Positions 47,463 through 59,715 are shown, counted from the first letter of the stretch. The stretch is 64,000 nt of DNA from Blastomussa wellsi (GCA_947652115.1 OX393574.1:11105975-11169974); one strand, 5' to 3'. Notes: a model not told the origin generated them from the sequence alone. Made by a program: numbers and translations.

Positions 47463-48480
47463 TTTAATGATGAATATGTCTGCAAATAATAAAACATTGT
47501 AGCTAAAACTTGGCACGAGTATTGTACCCTAAGAAGTACACCTTCATGGTGCCTATTTTGATGTTGCTATGGAAATGGTTTTTGGTTCCAGATCTCTCTT
47601 CTGCGACAGTGACGACTACTGTTTTTAATATTAATGTTTACCAAAGTGCAATGTGGACGTTGCTATATCTTCTTTCAGTGCCACAAATGGTATTATAACA
47701 TAGCTAGCAGAGACGCGCAATCAAATTCAGTATACGTAAGCGTGCTCAAAATCCCGATGGTGCACGCTGATAGCGTTAGCAAATCGACATCACAGCTCCG
47801 CACCTGCAGCGAAGTCCTTTCGAGAAGCTTGACATCCGACAGATCCGAATCTCTTGCTGTCACCGCCATAAACATCCAGAAAGAAGTGCAGGAAAACAGC
47901 GTCGTTGTGTCCACTGCAACTGAGAAAACAATAAGCGGCTTCGGATCTTTCTTCAACAACTGCACCGTTCAAAATGTCCACGTCACTCTTGGATCAAATT
48001 TTAGCCACACTTGTTGACATTTACTGTCATACTGTTTTCAGTGTTTAAACAAACCGTTTTACAACGGTCAATTTTCGGTAATCGATGTACTTTTTGAAGA
48101 ATTTTGACTTATTTTGACTCTTTGTTCGAATTTTGCGCGAACTGTACGCTTTCTCGCAGAAACTGAAAATGTGGCGTGCTGTAAATTAACCAATAAAAGC
48201 GCACGTTTTCTTCTCTGTAGTTAAGAGAATTGTGTATTTAATCAGGAAATAATTGTTAAATAAAAGTGCCATTCTTGAGCGTTTTTTTTTTTTTTAATAA
48301 AGAATTTTCTATTTAAACTGCAGTAAAATAAAACTCGAGCTTTCAATAGAAAATTTGAAATAAAACCAGTTCCAATGTTGCTTAATATTTTGCTTACCGC
48401 GAACAATCACTTCTGATTTTTGTTGTCCGTTTTCCGCGTCGGATTTAATGCAAAATTCCACTGGCTATGTTATAAAACTA

Positions 48481-48661
48481 TATAATTTGGTTTTATCAAC
48501 TGGGTTGATAATGTCAATTGGCCACCGTAAAGAGATTCAAGAGCTGACGTTTCGAGCGTTAGCCCTTCGTCGGAGCGAATCAAGGAATTGTGCGTCGTGT
48601 GTCTTTATATACAGAAAGATGGAGCTTCGCTAAAAAGTTATACATCGGCGAAACAGGGAGA
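48481..48661. mobile_element. Penelope-like element fragment with hammerhead motif
   Basis: At 48534-48581, on the - strand, a second hammerhead-like fold: CCGACGA (box 1 with U4 changed to C), stem GGGC/GCUC, GAAA, ACGU, C, and stem I AGC/GCU plus GAAUC/GAUUC. On the + strand 48633-48661 reads AKKLYIGETGR, the start of the GIY-YIG endonuclease of Penelope-like elements. It interrupts the family F foldback (ATGTTATAAAAC at 48467-48478) and runs into the gap. Confidence 0.6.
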
Positions 48662-48861
48662 NNNNNNNNNNNNNNNNNNNNNNNNNNNNNNNNNNNNNNN
48701 NNNNNNNNNNNNNNNNNNNNNNNNNNNNNNNNNNNNNNNNNNNNNNNNNNNNNNNNNNNNNNNNNNNNNNNNNNNNNNNNNNNNNNNNNNNNNNNNNNNN
48801 NNNNNNNNNNNNNNNNNNNNNNNNNNNNNNNNNNNNNNNNNNNNNNNNNNNNNNNNNNNNN
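48662..48861. other. Assembly gap, 200 N
   Basis: Exactly 200 N, a scaffolding gap of conventional size, so true length is unknown. It cuts the Penelope-like fragment. The sequence after it resembles the flank near 57300 (GATTTCATTGCAATTTCAGT). Confidence 1.
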
Positions 48862-50160
48862 TCCGTAGTATCAATTTTCTCATTGCTTTTTCTGCTAAAG
48901 TTGACATGGCCGAAGAACAAGAATATTTAGAAAGTCGTAATCATACTCCATCTTGTTCTCGTTATGCGATTTCATTGCAATTTCAGTGTGGTTGATCGCC
49001 GCTATTCAGCGCAATTTGACTTGCAGTTTAAGTGCAGACTACGAAATTAAACAAGCTAACGTTGACAAGCAGTTTCGCCAAATGGTGACTATTTTGATGT
49101 TGCTATTGCAATGTCTTTGGTTCCAGATCTCTCTTATGCAACAGGGAAAATTTCTGTCGTTAATATTGGTGTTCACCAAACATTATCAATTTTCTTGTGG
49201 AAATAAGGATATGTAATGCAATGTGGACAATTGGTATGTTTCGATTAGGTCCACGTAGGTCTTTTTTCAGTGCCACAAATGACAATACTGTAATACATTT
49301 AAGGAGGAAAGAGACTGGAACCAAGAGTGTTGCCATTGTAACATCAAAATAGGTGCCATGTGGTGTATTTTTTATAGCATTTAATAATGGTGCCAAGTTT
49401 CAACTGCATTGCCTTATTATTTGGAGAGATATTCTTTATTTTGCGTTTTCACCCCATGCTGTAACCACTTATGACGCCTTCAGTTATCCAATTTGCATAA
49501 TACACAAAAATGTGAATTTCTCTGGGAAGAATGGAGATTCCACACAAAATAAAACACCATTCTTCCTCATTTTGAAAGAGCTTTCAATCGTAAGCTTAAG
49601 TTGATTTTTTATTTCATAGGAATTTTAAGCCGTGCGTACACCTTATTGTTGCGAACAACGGCAAAAAACCTCTGATACGCCTTTGAATAGGTGATTTTTT
49701 TCATCATTTATAGCTTGCAAAGCAGGCGGCTGTTGGAGTAGTCCAGCACCTCATATGAACATATTTTTTCATTTGTTCTCTTTGAGAACAGACTTCTTTG
49801 TTATCAGGGCTAGATGCTTTGTTTGGGAGTGTTCTCTATTGTTTCAACGCCCAATGGTATTGCCGCTTCAATGAGGTGCTGCTTGCCCTGGCTTTTGTGG
49901 GGGGAATGCTTCGAAAACAGCGATCACGAAAGACCGGCCGCCATTTTGGGCGCGCGAACACTGGGGAGAGGAAAAAAGGGAAGAGGGAAGGGGGGAGGGA
50001 GGTCTTTCGTGATAGCTTTTTTCGAAGCGTTCCTGCCCTCAAAAACCGCCTGCTTTACAGGCTACATGATTTATATATTTACTGATCATATATTTACCCC
50101 AGTAAACAACGACACATCAAGAAAGAACAGTGAAGTACCAACATCTTGGCGGCAGCTTAG
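48862..50160. other. Upstream flank of copy 4
   Basis: Diverged counterpart of the copy 1-3 upstream regions (for example AGTGTTGCCAT, GAGATATT, GTGAATTTCTCTGG). At 49901-50036 a short foldback has 30-bp ends (AATGCTTCGAAAACAGCGAT, CACGAAAGACC, and the inverse) around a purine-rich loop. No gene seen. Confidence 0.45.
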
Positions 50161-50167
50161 CGGCAGT

Positions 50168-50176
50168 TATAAATAG
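50168..50176 (+). promoter_or_regulatory. TATA box, sulfotransferase copy 4
   Basis: TATAAATAG, a textbook TATA box, 123 bp before the ATG at 50299, in the block GGCAGTTATAAATAGAATT shared with the other copies. Confidence 0.65.
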
Positions 50177-50298
50177 AATTGTTTTAAAGTTCTTCGCTGG
50201 GGACTCTTGTGGTCACCAGAGCATTTCGCGTAGCAGAAGGGCTCGCGCTATGAATTCTGGCAGCACGGTTTTAGCGGTTTATTTCTTACGTAGAAGTC

Positions 50299-53200
50299 AT
50301 GAAGCTCTCTCTAAATAGAAAGTCAATTGCACCGTATTTTTTTGCATGTTACCTGTTCCTTTTTATTCTCATCTTGTACAGTTGGAGCCCGAAGCTATTG
50401 CCGACACTGAAAGGAAACGCAGGTTAGAGTCAACTTAATATTCATCACTTAGCGAACTTGTATTGTTGTTGTTTTGTTATGTGTAAATTTCTGAAACCTA
50501 TATTCTTTAATGTTTTGAGCTCACCACTAGTACGAAATAATGGCCGGGAACGTAGTAACTCCACAAGGAGAAATGGCAGGCATCCAGTTTAACCATCCAT
50601 AGCTTCTTACGTACGCAATTTTACAAGTCTTATCCTTTTGATGACTGCCGTTCGAGTGTGAAGGCCTTGTTCAACGCACGAAACACTTCGAGGCAGTATT
50701 TGCAACATTGGGGTGCACCGAATTTGTTGCGTGCCTTTCGAACAGCTCTTTCACAACATGATTTAGCATACGTCACGGTTGGCTTGGGTTGGAAGCGCAT
50801 ACACTCGCATGTTGTGTCAAAAACGTATAAACAATTATGGATCTGACGTAGGGTATATGAGATATCATATACCCTAGATATCAACTGCGGTTGCAGATGA
50901 AAGTTAGAATATATCATCGCTGTAAATAGATTAATTTCCAATTCAAGCAATTGGAGTGAGGAAGCTTTTAAAAAAAATTCCGTGCCTCAACGGGATTGGT
51001 GAGATCAGTCACTCTTCTATACAGTTTAGGATTTACTATATTTTTTATCTACTTGATTAAACCGGCTTGAGCAGGAACATCGTCTGAGTTTATGTGTTCA
51101 CCGAAATGGGTGTTAGTTTCCCCAACATAACATAACATGATGACAGAAGTCAAGATTTAGCCAAACCAGCTTCACTTACCTACACTTCGTCACTGCAGAA
51201 CTTATTACAGTTTCCGTCGAGAATGCCGACAGAGAAGTCGAGCGCGCGAGCACGGACGAATCCGCAAATCAGCCTCTGTTACTTTTATAGCCTCCAAAAC
51301 GGTTCCATTTGTCCAGGACGCTGGCTAAAGAGATTCGAGCGTTATCGTAGTGCTTATGGCCTCGATAAGAAAGAAGAAGAGCTGCAAGCTTAAGTGAACA
51401 CTTTTCTATACGCCACGGGTGGCGAAGTAGAAGATATCATGGCGAGTTTTGCGTTCTCCGATGCAGCCTATACAAAGAATTACGACGTAGTTAAAAGAAA
51501 ATTTGACGGCCATTTCGTCGCAAAGAAGAACGTGATTTACGAGCACGCTAAATTTGATCAACAGGCAGTCAAGAGGAACCAGCGGAAACGTTTATTACCG
51601 GCCCTGTATTGTTGAGCAAGAAGAAAAACTGTAAATAAGAATAATTATAAACGTCAACTCCAATTGCAGAATTTCCGCTGAGAATGACCATAAAAAATTA
51701 AAAATGCTACCAGAAGAAAAAATATAGGAACTGAGCCCGCGACCAATGAAAAAAACCAATGCCTGGTCAGCAGTCAACTTCAAAAAGACAGGTTATGTCG
51801 ATGAGTTCTAAATCTGACCCCGCGATCTGGTCATGTGATACTGGTCAGTGGATACCTTGATTTGACAGCTGTCAATTTACCATAACATGGATTTCCTATA
51901 CCAAAGATGTAAACTGATGAGACTGACAAGGTATTGACAAGGCATGGCTACTCCAATGGCCGCCATTTTGTGCGACGTTGTCGTCGTCGACGTCGTCGTA
52001 GGGTGCACGCACCCGCGATCCATGCCACTGGCCCTTTCGACCATGAAAACTTGAATGCATGGTTCTCCGATTTCTATGCATGCACGATTGTCCTTATCCT
52101 ATGGTTATGGAGCTCCGCTTTTCGGCCCTTTGGGCCGCTGGAGCTCCGCTATTAACGTTATCATCGTCATCATCATCATCATCACAGGAACGAAATAAAG
52201 TTGGCCCGTTCATAGTTTTTGTTTTTCCTTGAATAAGGTGTCATTCTTCGAGTTTGGGTTTTAAATAGGGTATCAAATTCCGTTTTCGTTATCCTTAAAT
52301 AGGGTCAGGGCTTATTAGAACCTTCGCGAAACGCGCCTATCCGAAATTTAAGGTAGCGCGTGGTTTCCAACTCATCATCACGCATTTATGCCATATCATA
52401 CCAAAACAATGGATAATTAAATTTTAACCAAGGATAAAATTTAACCACAACAAACACACACTTACTCAAAATGTTATTCGTTCTCTTCTCGTGCTAATAA
52501 TATGCAGATAATTTTGATCTCCACTCCACATTATAATGATCAATTAAAAAAAAAACTCTCGTTCGCTCGTTGGTTGATTACTAATAGCTTAAGCCATTGG
52601 CGTGCGGGCCAGGGGCGCTGCAGCCCTCCAAATTTTGTGCAACTCAGAATTTTTGGGCAGCAAGAGAAATTTGGGCAAGGCAACTTGGGTGAATTTATGG
52701 GGCAAATGGTCCACCGTCCCCCCTCCCCCTCCCCACAGCAACCTATTGCCCGAACGCTGATGGCTCAAGCCGAATCAGTACACTCTTTTCAAAAAATATT
52801 TGTCGGCTTGGAATAATGAATATTGTGCCTTATCATTTTAGAGCGAAGATCTTCAACAGAAGGAGCTCAGGTAAATTCTGGATGGTTAAAAAGCCACATA
52901 ACGACATAGAAACATGTATAGACGCTAAGAATCATCATGCCCATGGCATTATGTTTCTATTCTGTGCCCCTCCCCCCCCCCCCAGCGGAAATGCTTAAAT
53001 GCAAAAACCAATAGACAAAACATATATTCGAATGCTTTGAAAAAAGGAAAGGGGGAAGCCCGCAAAAAGTAAATATTTTAGGGCTAAATTAATTAATTAA
53101 TAACTTATTAGCCATATATATTTTTGTTGTTTGTAATTTTTAGTTATTTGCAATTGGAAATCATAGTCGATATACTACTTATTGTATAAGACTCTAAATA

Positions 53201-54843
53201 AAAATGTCTGTCTGTCTTGCATGCGCGGGTGTAGGTAAAACAAAGACTTGCGGTCAGGGTCGGAGTCGGGTATATTTTTTATTTATTTATTTTTATTTTT
53301 TATCTGTTATTTCTTTTTAATATTTTAGTTAATCCTCTATTTTTTGTTAATCATGTTAGTACATGTTTGACTTTCCCAATATAACCAGAATTGCGGCAAT
53401 CCTATAAAATAAGAAAAATAAAGCCAAACATAAAATAAAGGCGCAACAAAAAAGCAATACGGTTAAGCTGATCCAACATGTAAAAGTAAACTTTTCAAAT
53501 TCGAGACGCCAACATGACAAGAACTGATTAAGCCCGGCTCTGGCCCCGATCCCGAACCCGATCCCCCCCCCCCCCCCCCCCCCTTATCGACACCCATAAA
53601 ATACTTCTTTGAATCTAGATGACTATTTGACCATTCAGTTTCCGTTCGATTAGCTTTTTTATTTTATTTTACTGCCCCCTTGGTAAAAAGTTCCTATACC
53701 GATACGATACAAAGCAGGAGTCCGGACGCCTTTCTCTAACCGATTTTTTTTTTCTACTTGTTCGACGCTGAAATTCTGGCATCGACAGGATCGCTTTTTA
53801 TCATTAAACCGTTTGTTTGGAACCCCTACCGCCCCTGAAGTCAACATAAGCATAAGCACACGAAAAACGGACACTGTCTGTTCTTCTTGTGCTTATGCTC
53901 ATGTCGCATTATTGCCACGGTGATCTGTAGATCTCTAGTGAGTGCGTTTGTTTATTTTATGCTAGTCCTTATGTCTTAATGTCTATGCTTACGTGCTAGA
54001 GAAAACCTTCCTTAAAATTTTGTTCTAATACAGGATAAACCCAAATCTTCGGGAATCAGCCCAGAAGAAAGACAAATAGCCAGAAAACAGCACCTTAAAG
54101 ATTACTGTCGTAGACACAGCTACAACAAGAACCCAGGAAGGCAAGATGTATACAGGATTGCTGTTGATGACGAGCTAAAACTCATTTATGGCACAATTCC
54201 AAAGGTGGGAAGTACGACTTGGAAATCGGTGTTAGCAAATGCTCGAGGAATTCCGCCCCCAAACAACCCCTGGAATTTATGGAAACACTTACATTATTAT
54301 AAAAATGAGGAAATATCGAAACGACTTCAAACTTATTTTAAATTTGTCTTCGTTCGCGAGCCGTTAGAGCGCGTGCTTTCGGCCTACAAAAACTTTTTTA
54401 TACGAACTCCTGACTATTCCAAAGACATCCGTAAAGATATCATACGAGCTCTCCGACCTCAAGATTTCGAGCCTGAGGGGGAAAATTCCATTAGCTTCTC
54501 AGAATTCATCCAGTACTTTTCCAAAAATATTTCACGTAATCATCATTGGCGACAGTACGAAAAGATCTGTCATCCATGCGTCATCAACTACGATTTCATT
54601 GGTCACTTAGAGACTTTGGAAGAAGACGCGCCTCTCTTGTTAAAAATGGCGGGAATTGACGACCGCGCAACTTTCCCGCCAATCCTGCAAAATACAACCA
54701 ATAAAGCTGAAGTGTTGGAATACTTTTCACAGGTCCCCCCTGAGTATATCATTCGGTTTGGACAGCTGTATCGCAATGACTATGAAATGTTCGGCTACGA
54801 GTATCTTGGTTCTGTAAAAGCGCTTTTAAATCAATCTATGTAA
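50299..54843 (+). CDS. Carbohydrate sulfotransferase, copy 4
   Basis: Exons 50299-50422, 52842-52870 and 54034-54843 join in phase to 320 residues. It is the most diverged copy: anchor NRKSIAPYFFACYLFLFILI, TIPKVGSTTW in the PAPS loop, FVREPLERVLSAYKNFF, HLETLEEDAP, and an end NQSM two residues shorter. All sulfotransferase signatures are present. Intron 2 is only 1.2 kb, with no minisatellite or piggyBac-like MITE; a run of about 27 C lies near 53563-53583. This compact form probably reflects the ancestral gene. Same Golgi role inferred as for copy 1. Confidence 0.9.
51010..51615 (+). mobile_element. LTR/gag remnant, copy 4
   Basis: The gag-like stretch is split by a stop near 51390 (QA, stop, VNTFLYATGGEVED) but keeps RFERYRSAYGLDKKEEEL, which is frameshifted in copies 1-3, and continues NVIYEHAKFD. 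The PBS-like site reads ATGATGACAGAAGTC. Confidence 0.6.
52160..52345. repeat. (ATC)n microsatellite and TAGGGTAT element remnant
   Basis: ATCGTCATCATCATCATCAT at 52160-52185 leads into the 3' half of the element seen at 11029-11445 (AATAAGGTGTCATTC, TAAATAGGGTATCAAATTCC). Confidence 0.6.
52600..52770. repeat. GGCGTGCGGGC dispersed repeat
   Basis: CATTGGCGTGCGGGC...TTGGGCAGCAAGAGAAATTT...TTATGGGGCAAATGGTCC...GCCCGAACGCTGATGG; diverged relative of 21415-21540 and 58395-58515, with inverted ends. Confidence 0.55.
52842..52870 (+). CDS. 29-bp microexon, copy 4
   Basis: Same length, splice sites and peptide (RRSSTEGAQ) as the others; differs by one silent base (ACA for ACC). Conservation here while the surrounding intron has diverged supports it as a real exon. 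Confidence 0.85.
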
Positions 54844-57800
54844 AGCTAGTCTTTCCGTCATTCAAGCGACGGGAGTATTACCAAAAAAATCAGTGGAAGC
54901 CACAACGCCTTCAGCCGTTATTTTCGTTGGTAGGTAAGACGTTGAAACCTCCCTGGTTCTACGTAGAAGTTTAAAACTGCTGCTCTGGAATGAATGATGT
55001 CCATAGGCGTACGAGCAGGGCACCAAGTTTCGAAACTTGTTGTAATTTTTCGGGCAAAACGTTCACGATTGGGCAGCAGCAGTTGGATTTTTCATTACGT
55101 GCTCCTCATGTGCTACAACAACAATCTACAACGTGCTTAGAAGTTTTACTCGGGTAACTAGTTTTGAATTGTTAAAATTTCAATATATAACGGTCAGGGG
55201 TTTTGCTAGCCTATAGGCCCTTATAGTTCACCACTAAATTTTCTCCGATTCTAATTGGTCTAAATTAAACACGTGACGTGATTGTGTTCATCGATCCGCG
55301 GAAGGCACTATCAGCTCTTATAGTTCACCACTAAATTTTCTTAGATTCTAATTGGTCTAAATTAAACATGTGACGCGATAGTGCTCATCGATCCACGGAT
55401 GGCACTATCAGCGCATAGTGCCCGTCCGAGGAAAATACCCGGGTGGGAATGAATTTTTTTGTAAACAGGTGGGCTTTCGTCTAAAAAAACATTCAAACGC
55501 TGTTTGATTGAACTGCATTTTGAGGTTTTCTTGCCTAATTTTCGTTTATTCCTACATTTTGGCTTGCAGCAAAGAACTCAAGATGCTAGTTTGTGAATGT
55601 ACGAACGGAAGAAAATTTAGTGGTGAACAATAAAGACAATAGAGTGTTTCTGTCTCGGAATTATCGGTCCGAACGTTGCCGCTTGGAAATTTGATGTCTT
55701 TAAAACTAGCATAAAAGCTGCGCTTCTCGGGGGCAACTATCAGCCGATAGTTCCTCGACAGAAACACTCTATTGTAAAAATAGGCCCGGGACTACAAGTT
55801 TTCATCTTACTTGAACATTAAAAGTTAATTATTATAGAAAAAACTGGCAAGTTGAAGTTCTTCAAAGATGACATAGAGAGCAGCTTGTAATGTATTTTAG
55901 CATTTTATTATTCAACAAATTGTTACCATGCCCATGTATGGTCATAAAGCGATTGTTATCCGTCTTCTGCGCATGACAGCCTGAGATTTCCTGCGATATA
56001 CGTAAGTTACGACGACTCGTCAGAAGTGTTGCAAATCGCCGCACAACTACAGCTTTTCTAGATGTAAAATGCGGTTCGTTGCCAATTTGTTGAATAATCT
56101 TGTGGAATTTTGTCTCATTTTAGCCAACTCGGTCTATGGCCTTGTCGCCTAAGTATCTGGTAAAATTCCGCGCAATTTTGTAGGTTAATAGTTACCTAAG
56201 TTTCTTAAAGAGATCAAGCCTCACCTAGCAAGTGTCGCAATTGCAATCTCTAAGACAAGCAAACACACAATGGTACTTTCCATTAAATAAAAGTGCGCTG
56301 AGTGCAAATGGTATTTTAGAATTTAGATACTAACGAGATACACATAACACATATAACTATCAGATAAACGTTCTCAGCGGACCTCCTCCTCTCTCTCCAA
56401 GCCCGTTAGGCCCGTTTACACAGGCGATTTTTGTCGCGCAAGACAGCGCAATTTTTTCGTTCCCAGACTCCTCACTCCTCCCCGTAGACTTGCCCCAAGT
56501 CGCTCGTTTTTTCTTTGTATCGATAGACACGGTAGAGTTATTAGATCGTTTTGAAATCGCGCGCGATAAGACAAAATCTCTTTGAAATCAAGCGCGAGGT
56601 CATCGCACGAATGGCTCGGATCGAGCGACTTGTGTCACTTGCCGGAAATCGCTTCTGGCTGACGATTTTTGCCGCGAAATAACATCATTACAGTGGGACC
56701 GAATTGGTTTCTTTTTCCTTATTGGCGTCATTGTCACGTGCCATGACAATGTGCGAAATGGCGCGCGCCATGGCGTGTTGACATTGTGATTGACGATTAT
56801 TTAGATTTTCTTCAAAGATTTGATGAAACCAATTCTTTCGACCCCTTAACTAACTAACTTATCTAATAAGACTAATAATTAATTGTGGACAATCTTGTTT
56901 GCTTTTAATCTGGACAAATCTGCTAAAAAGACTAGAAAACAAACAGAAAAGTACCAGCGTCACGCGAGCAGAGCGCGCTAAGCTCGCAAGTTTTGTCAAC
57001 AGAGCGCGCGCTTATGTCCGCGCGCACTATTTTGATTGACAGCCAAATGTGGCGTCACCGGTGGAAAAATCTACCGGTGGCGTCACATTTTCAGAAGTGG
57101 TGCGCTGCAGGTTAGACAAGTCCCTAGTTCCGCGCCGCCATTTTGATTTCCAAGCCAGCGCGCGCCCTCCATATCTCCATATCTTCTGCGCCCTCCGCGA
57201 AGCGAATCAAACGAGCGACATGGAACAAGTCTATCTTCCCCGTTGAGACTATTGGTACTAGATTGATGTCGTAACCATAGTAACTGAGGGGATAAGGGCT
57301 AGGTTTGGAAAGTCGTGCTTATACTCAATCTTGTTCTCGTACTCCTATCTGAAGGTCCCCAATATTGCGCGTATAAACCAGCTGTGATTTCATTGCAATT
57401 TCAGTGGGAATCGCCGCTTTTCGGTGCAGTTTGAGTGTAGACTACGAAATAAGCTAACTTTGACCAGCAGTTTCGCTAAAACTCATGCATACGGGGTTTG
57501 CATTTAACCTTGTTTCACTTTCAAGCATGTCAAAACCCAAAAACATATTTTTTAATGAGACCGAAACCTTTTGTGGAATTACAAGCACATTAGGCATCTT
57601 ACTGTTGAACGGTTATGGCAATTAGAAATATTTTTTACAGGAGCCAACTTTGGCATGTCCCCTTCGAATAAAAAAAAAATTAGGCGTCTTGGTATTTCTC
57701 ATATATCATCAACAACGGCCTTTTATCTTTAAGTGTAAAATCTTTTAAAGTTGTTTTGTACAGTAATTTGTAACGGTTTGACCAAAGGTTAGTAGAAATT

Positions 57801-58394
57801 CTTCCTCCGAGTAACTCCAAACCGTCTGTTTTTTATCCTAATTTACATCCATGTTGGTATGTCTGTAAAATCTGCGCGTAACGAAACCTCCCGAGGGATC
57901 TCTACTGATTCGTGATTGTCACATTATTTTTTAATCCGAAATTGCGGCAAAACTTCGTCTAATTTCGAAAAAGGTTCCAAACTCCTGCGAATCCCATCGA
58001 GCCATTTAATAATTTTGAAACCTTTTATCGATATTCAATAGTTGCCAAAGCTTTGGCTCCCTATGGCATAAATTGACAATTTTTGTTTGTAATTGTACGG
58101 ATGTTTCTTCCTCCCTCCCCCTCCCCTCAAATTTTACACTAATCTCGGTCTTGGCCATTTGTTGAAGCGATTTTTCTTGCATTGTGAGCCGGGTAACAAA
58201 GACTGAAGTAAAATTAGACATGAAAAAAATCTGCGCTCACGGAAGATTCGTCATACAAGAAACAGACAGCAACGCGACAGAAGAGGTTTCGCGTTCTTAT
58301 TTTAGTCTCTTCTTCCATTATCTCTTTCCGCTAAATGCCGAGATTAATTAACTTTGCGTTATATATGAATTTAAAAACTATGAATTTATGCCAC
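54844..58394. other. Gene-poor flank after copy 4
   Basis: At 55220-55412 a 97-bp unit (CTTATAGTTCACCACTAAAT...) is tandemly doubled; GAAAATTTAGTGGTGAAC at 55610 is its inverse. At 55628-55775 a hairpin has ends ACAATAGAGTGTTTCTGTC and its inverse. Near 56410 is a CGTTTACACAGGCGATTTTT repeat. At 56756-56775 and 57044-57092 are GC-rich palindromes (ATGGCGCGCGCCAT; GGCGTCACCGGTGG and its inverse). No gene recognised. Confidence 0.5.
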
Positions 58395-58515
58395 TATACA
58401 TAGGCGTTCTCCCAAGTTGCCTTGCCCAAATTTTCTCATTCTGCCCCAAAAAATGTGATTTGCCCAAAATTTGGGGGGCTGCAACCCCCCTTCCCCCTTT
58501 CCCCCCGGCCCGTAC
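58395..58515. repeat. GGCGTTCTCCC dispersed repeat
   Basis: AGTTGCCTTGCCCAAATTTT, a G-run/C-run core and CCCGTACTCCTATG; same family as 21415-21540. Confidence 0.5.
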
Positions 58516-59189
58516 TCCTATGACACTACATAGATTTGTTTTCCTTCAAGTGTTCATTCTTAAAACTCGTTTTTACTATAAACAGCTATCAATTTTTGCT
58601 GAATGGCCAGTTTTTAAAATCACTTCACATCAAAATATTTTAGACCTTTTTACCCAAAAGTTCACAAAAATTTATTTAGCACATCCGCGTTTTAATAAAG
58701 TTGTAATAAACATTCAGAAAAGCGTGTTTGATTGAATGTTCAATAAGCTCAATACGCCATTACAAAAGACCGGCTAGTTATTCGATTGTCAAAGTTATGC
58801 TATTATTAAATTCATTTTATAATTTCATACAGCAAAACAAATATCAAGCATCCAGAAGCAGTTTTTTTTTTAAAGTGAGCAAACGAAATTTGGCATTGCT
58901 TTTCTGCAGACAAGAAGTACCGAACATATGAATGAATAAAGTCAGTTATTTTAGTTTCTATCCTTTTTGTTTAGAGGTGAGCTATACATGTTGGTTATTG
59001 ACTTTTACAAACTGAGTGGCTCCTAAAAAAGCCGTTGGTTGGATGGTGGTTACGCTAAACCCTCTGCGGCTGCGTTCAGCAGTTAGTCATAGTCCGCTGG
59101 TCTTAACTTTTGACGGTAGCGGCTCACCATTGTAGCGAGATATTCAGGCTTTGGAAGACTGGAGCAGTGCGAACCTCTTAATTCCTTCA

Positions 59190-59715
59190 TCATCATCATC
59201 ATCATACTTTATTTGGGCAGGTTACAAAATTGGCAAGACAAAAGTCCTGATGTGGACCTGCATAAGCTAACTATATTGAATAATTGTAAAAATACTAAAC
59301 ACCTAAAATTATGTCAATAATACCTAAAATTATTATACTTATTAAAATACCTAAAAATTATTAATACCTAAAAATATTTAAAATCTGAAAACCTAAAAGA
59401 AACACTACAAGAGGCTTTTGTAAAGTCCATAGTGTTCAAGAGGCTCTTGTTCTTTCTTAGTTTGTTCTTGAAAGAATCAAGACTGGCACAGTTCTTGATT
59501 GAATCGAGGAGGAGGTTCCAGCTCAAGGCAGCTCTGTGCCTGAAGGATGATCTGCCAACCTCAGTTCTGGGCCTAGGTACCTCAATGTTAAGGGAGTTTC
59601 TTAAATCATAATTTCCCCTAGCTTTTACAATTAGATCATCAAGGGGATCAATTGTAGCCCCATTGTAGATATTGAAAGTAATTGTTAAGAGTCTCCTAGT
59701 ATAAAAAGATATAAT
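59190..59715 (-). mobile_element. LINE 3' fragment
   Basis: On the - strand about 110 codons read open, with a typical non-LTR RT C-terminus (NSLNIEVPRPRTEVGRSSFR, then AALSWNLLLDSIKNCASLDS). The tail is (ATG)n (59189-59204 on +), as in CR1/L2-type LINEs. Truncated at the 5' side near 59712 by a stop. Confidence 0.75.

Noticed and set aside
48588..48995. Open frames spanning the N block
   Set aside because: They are artefacts of translating 200 N.
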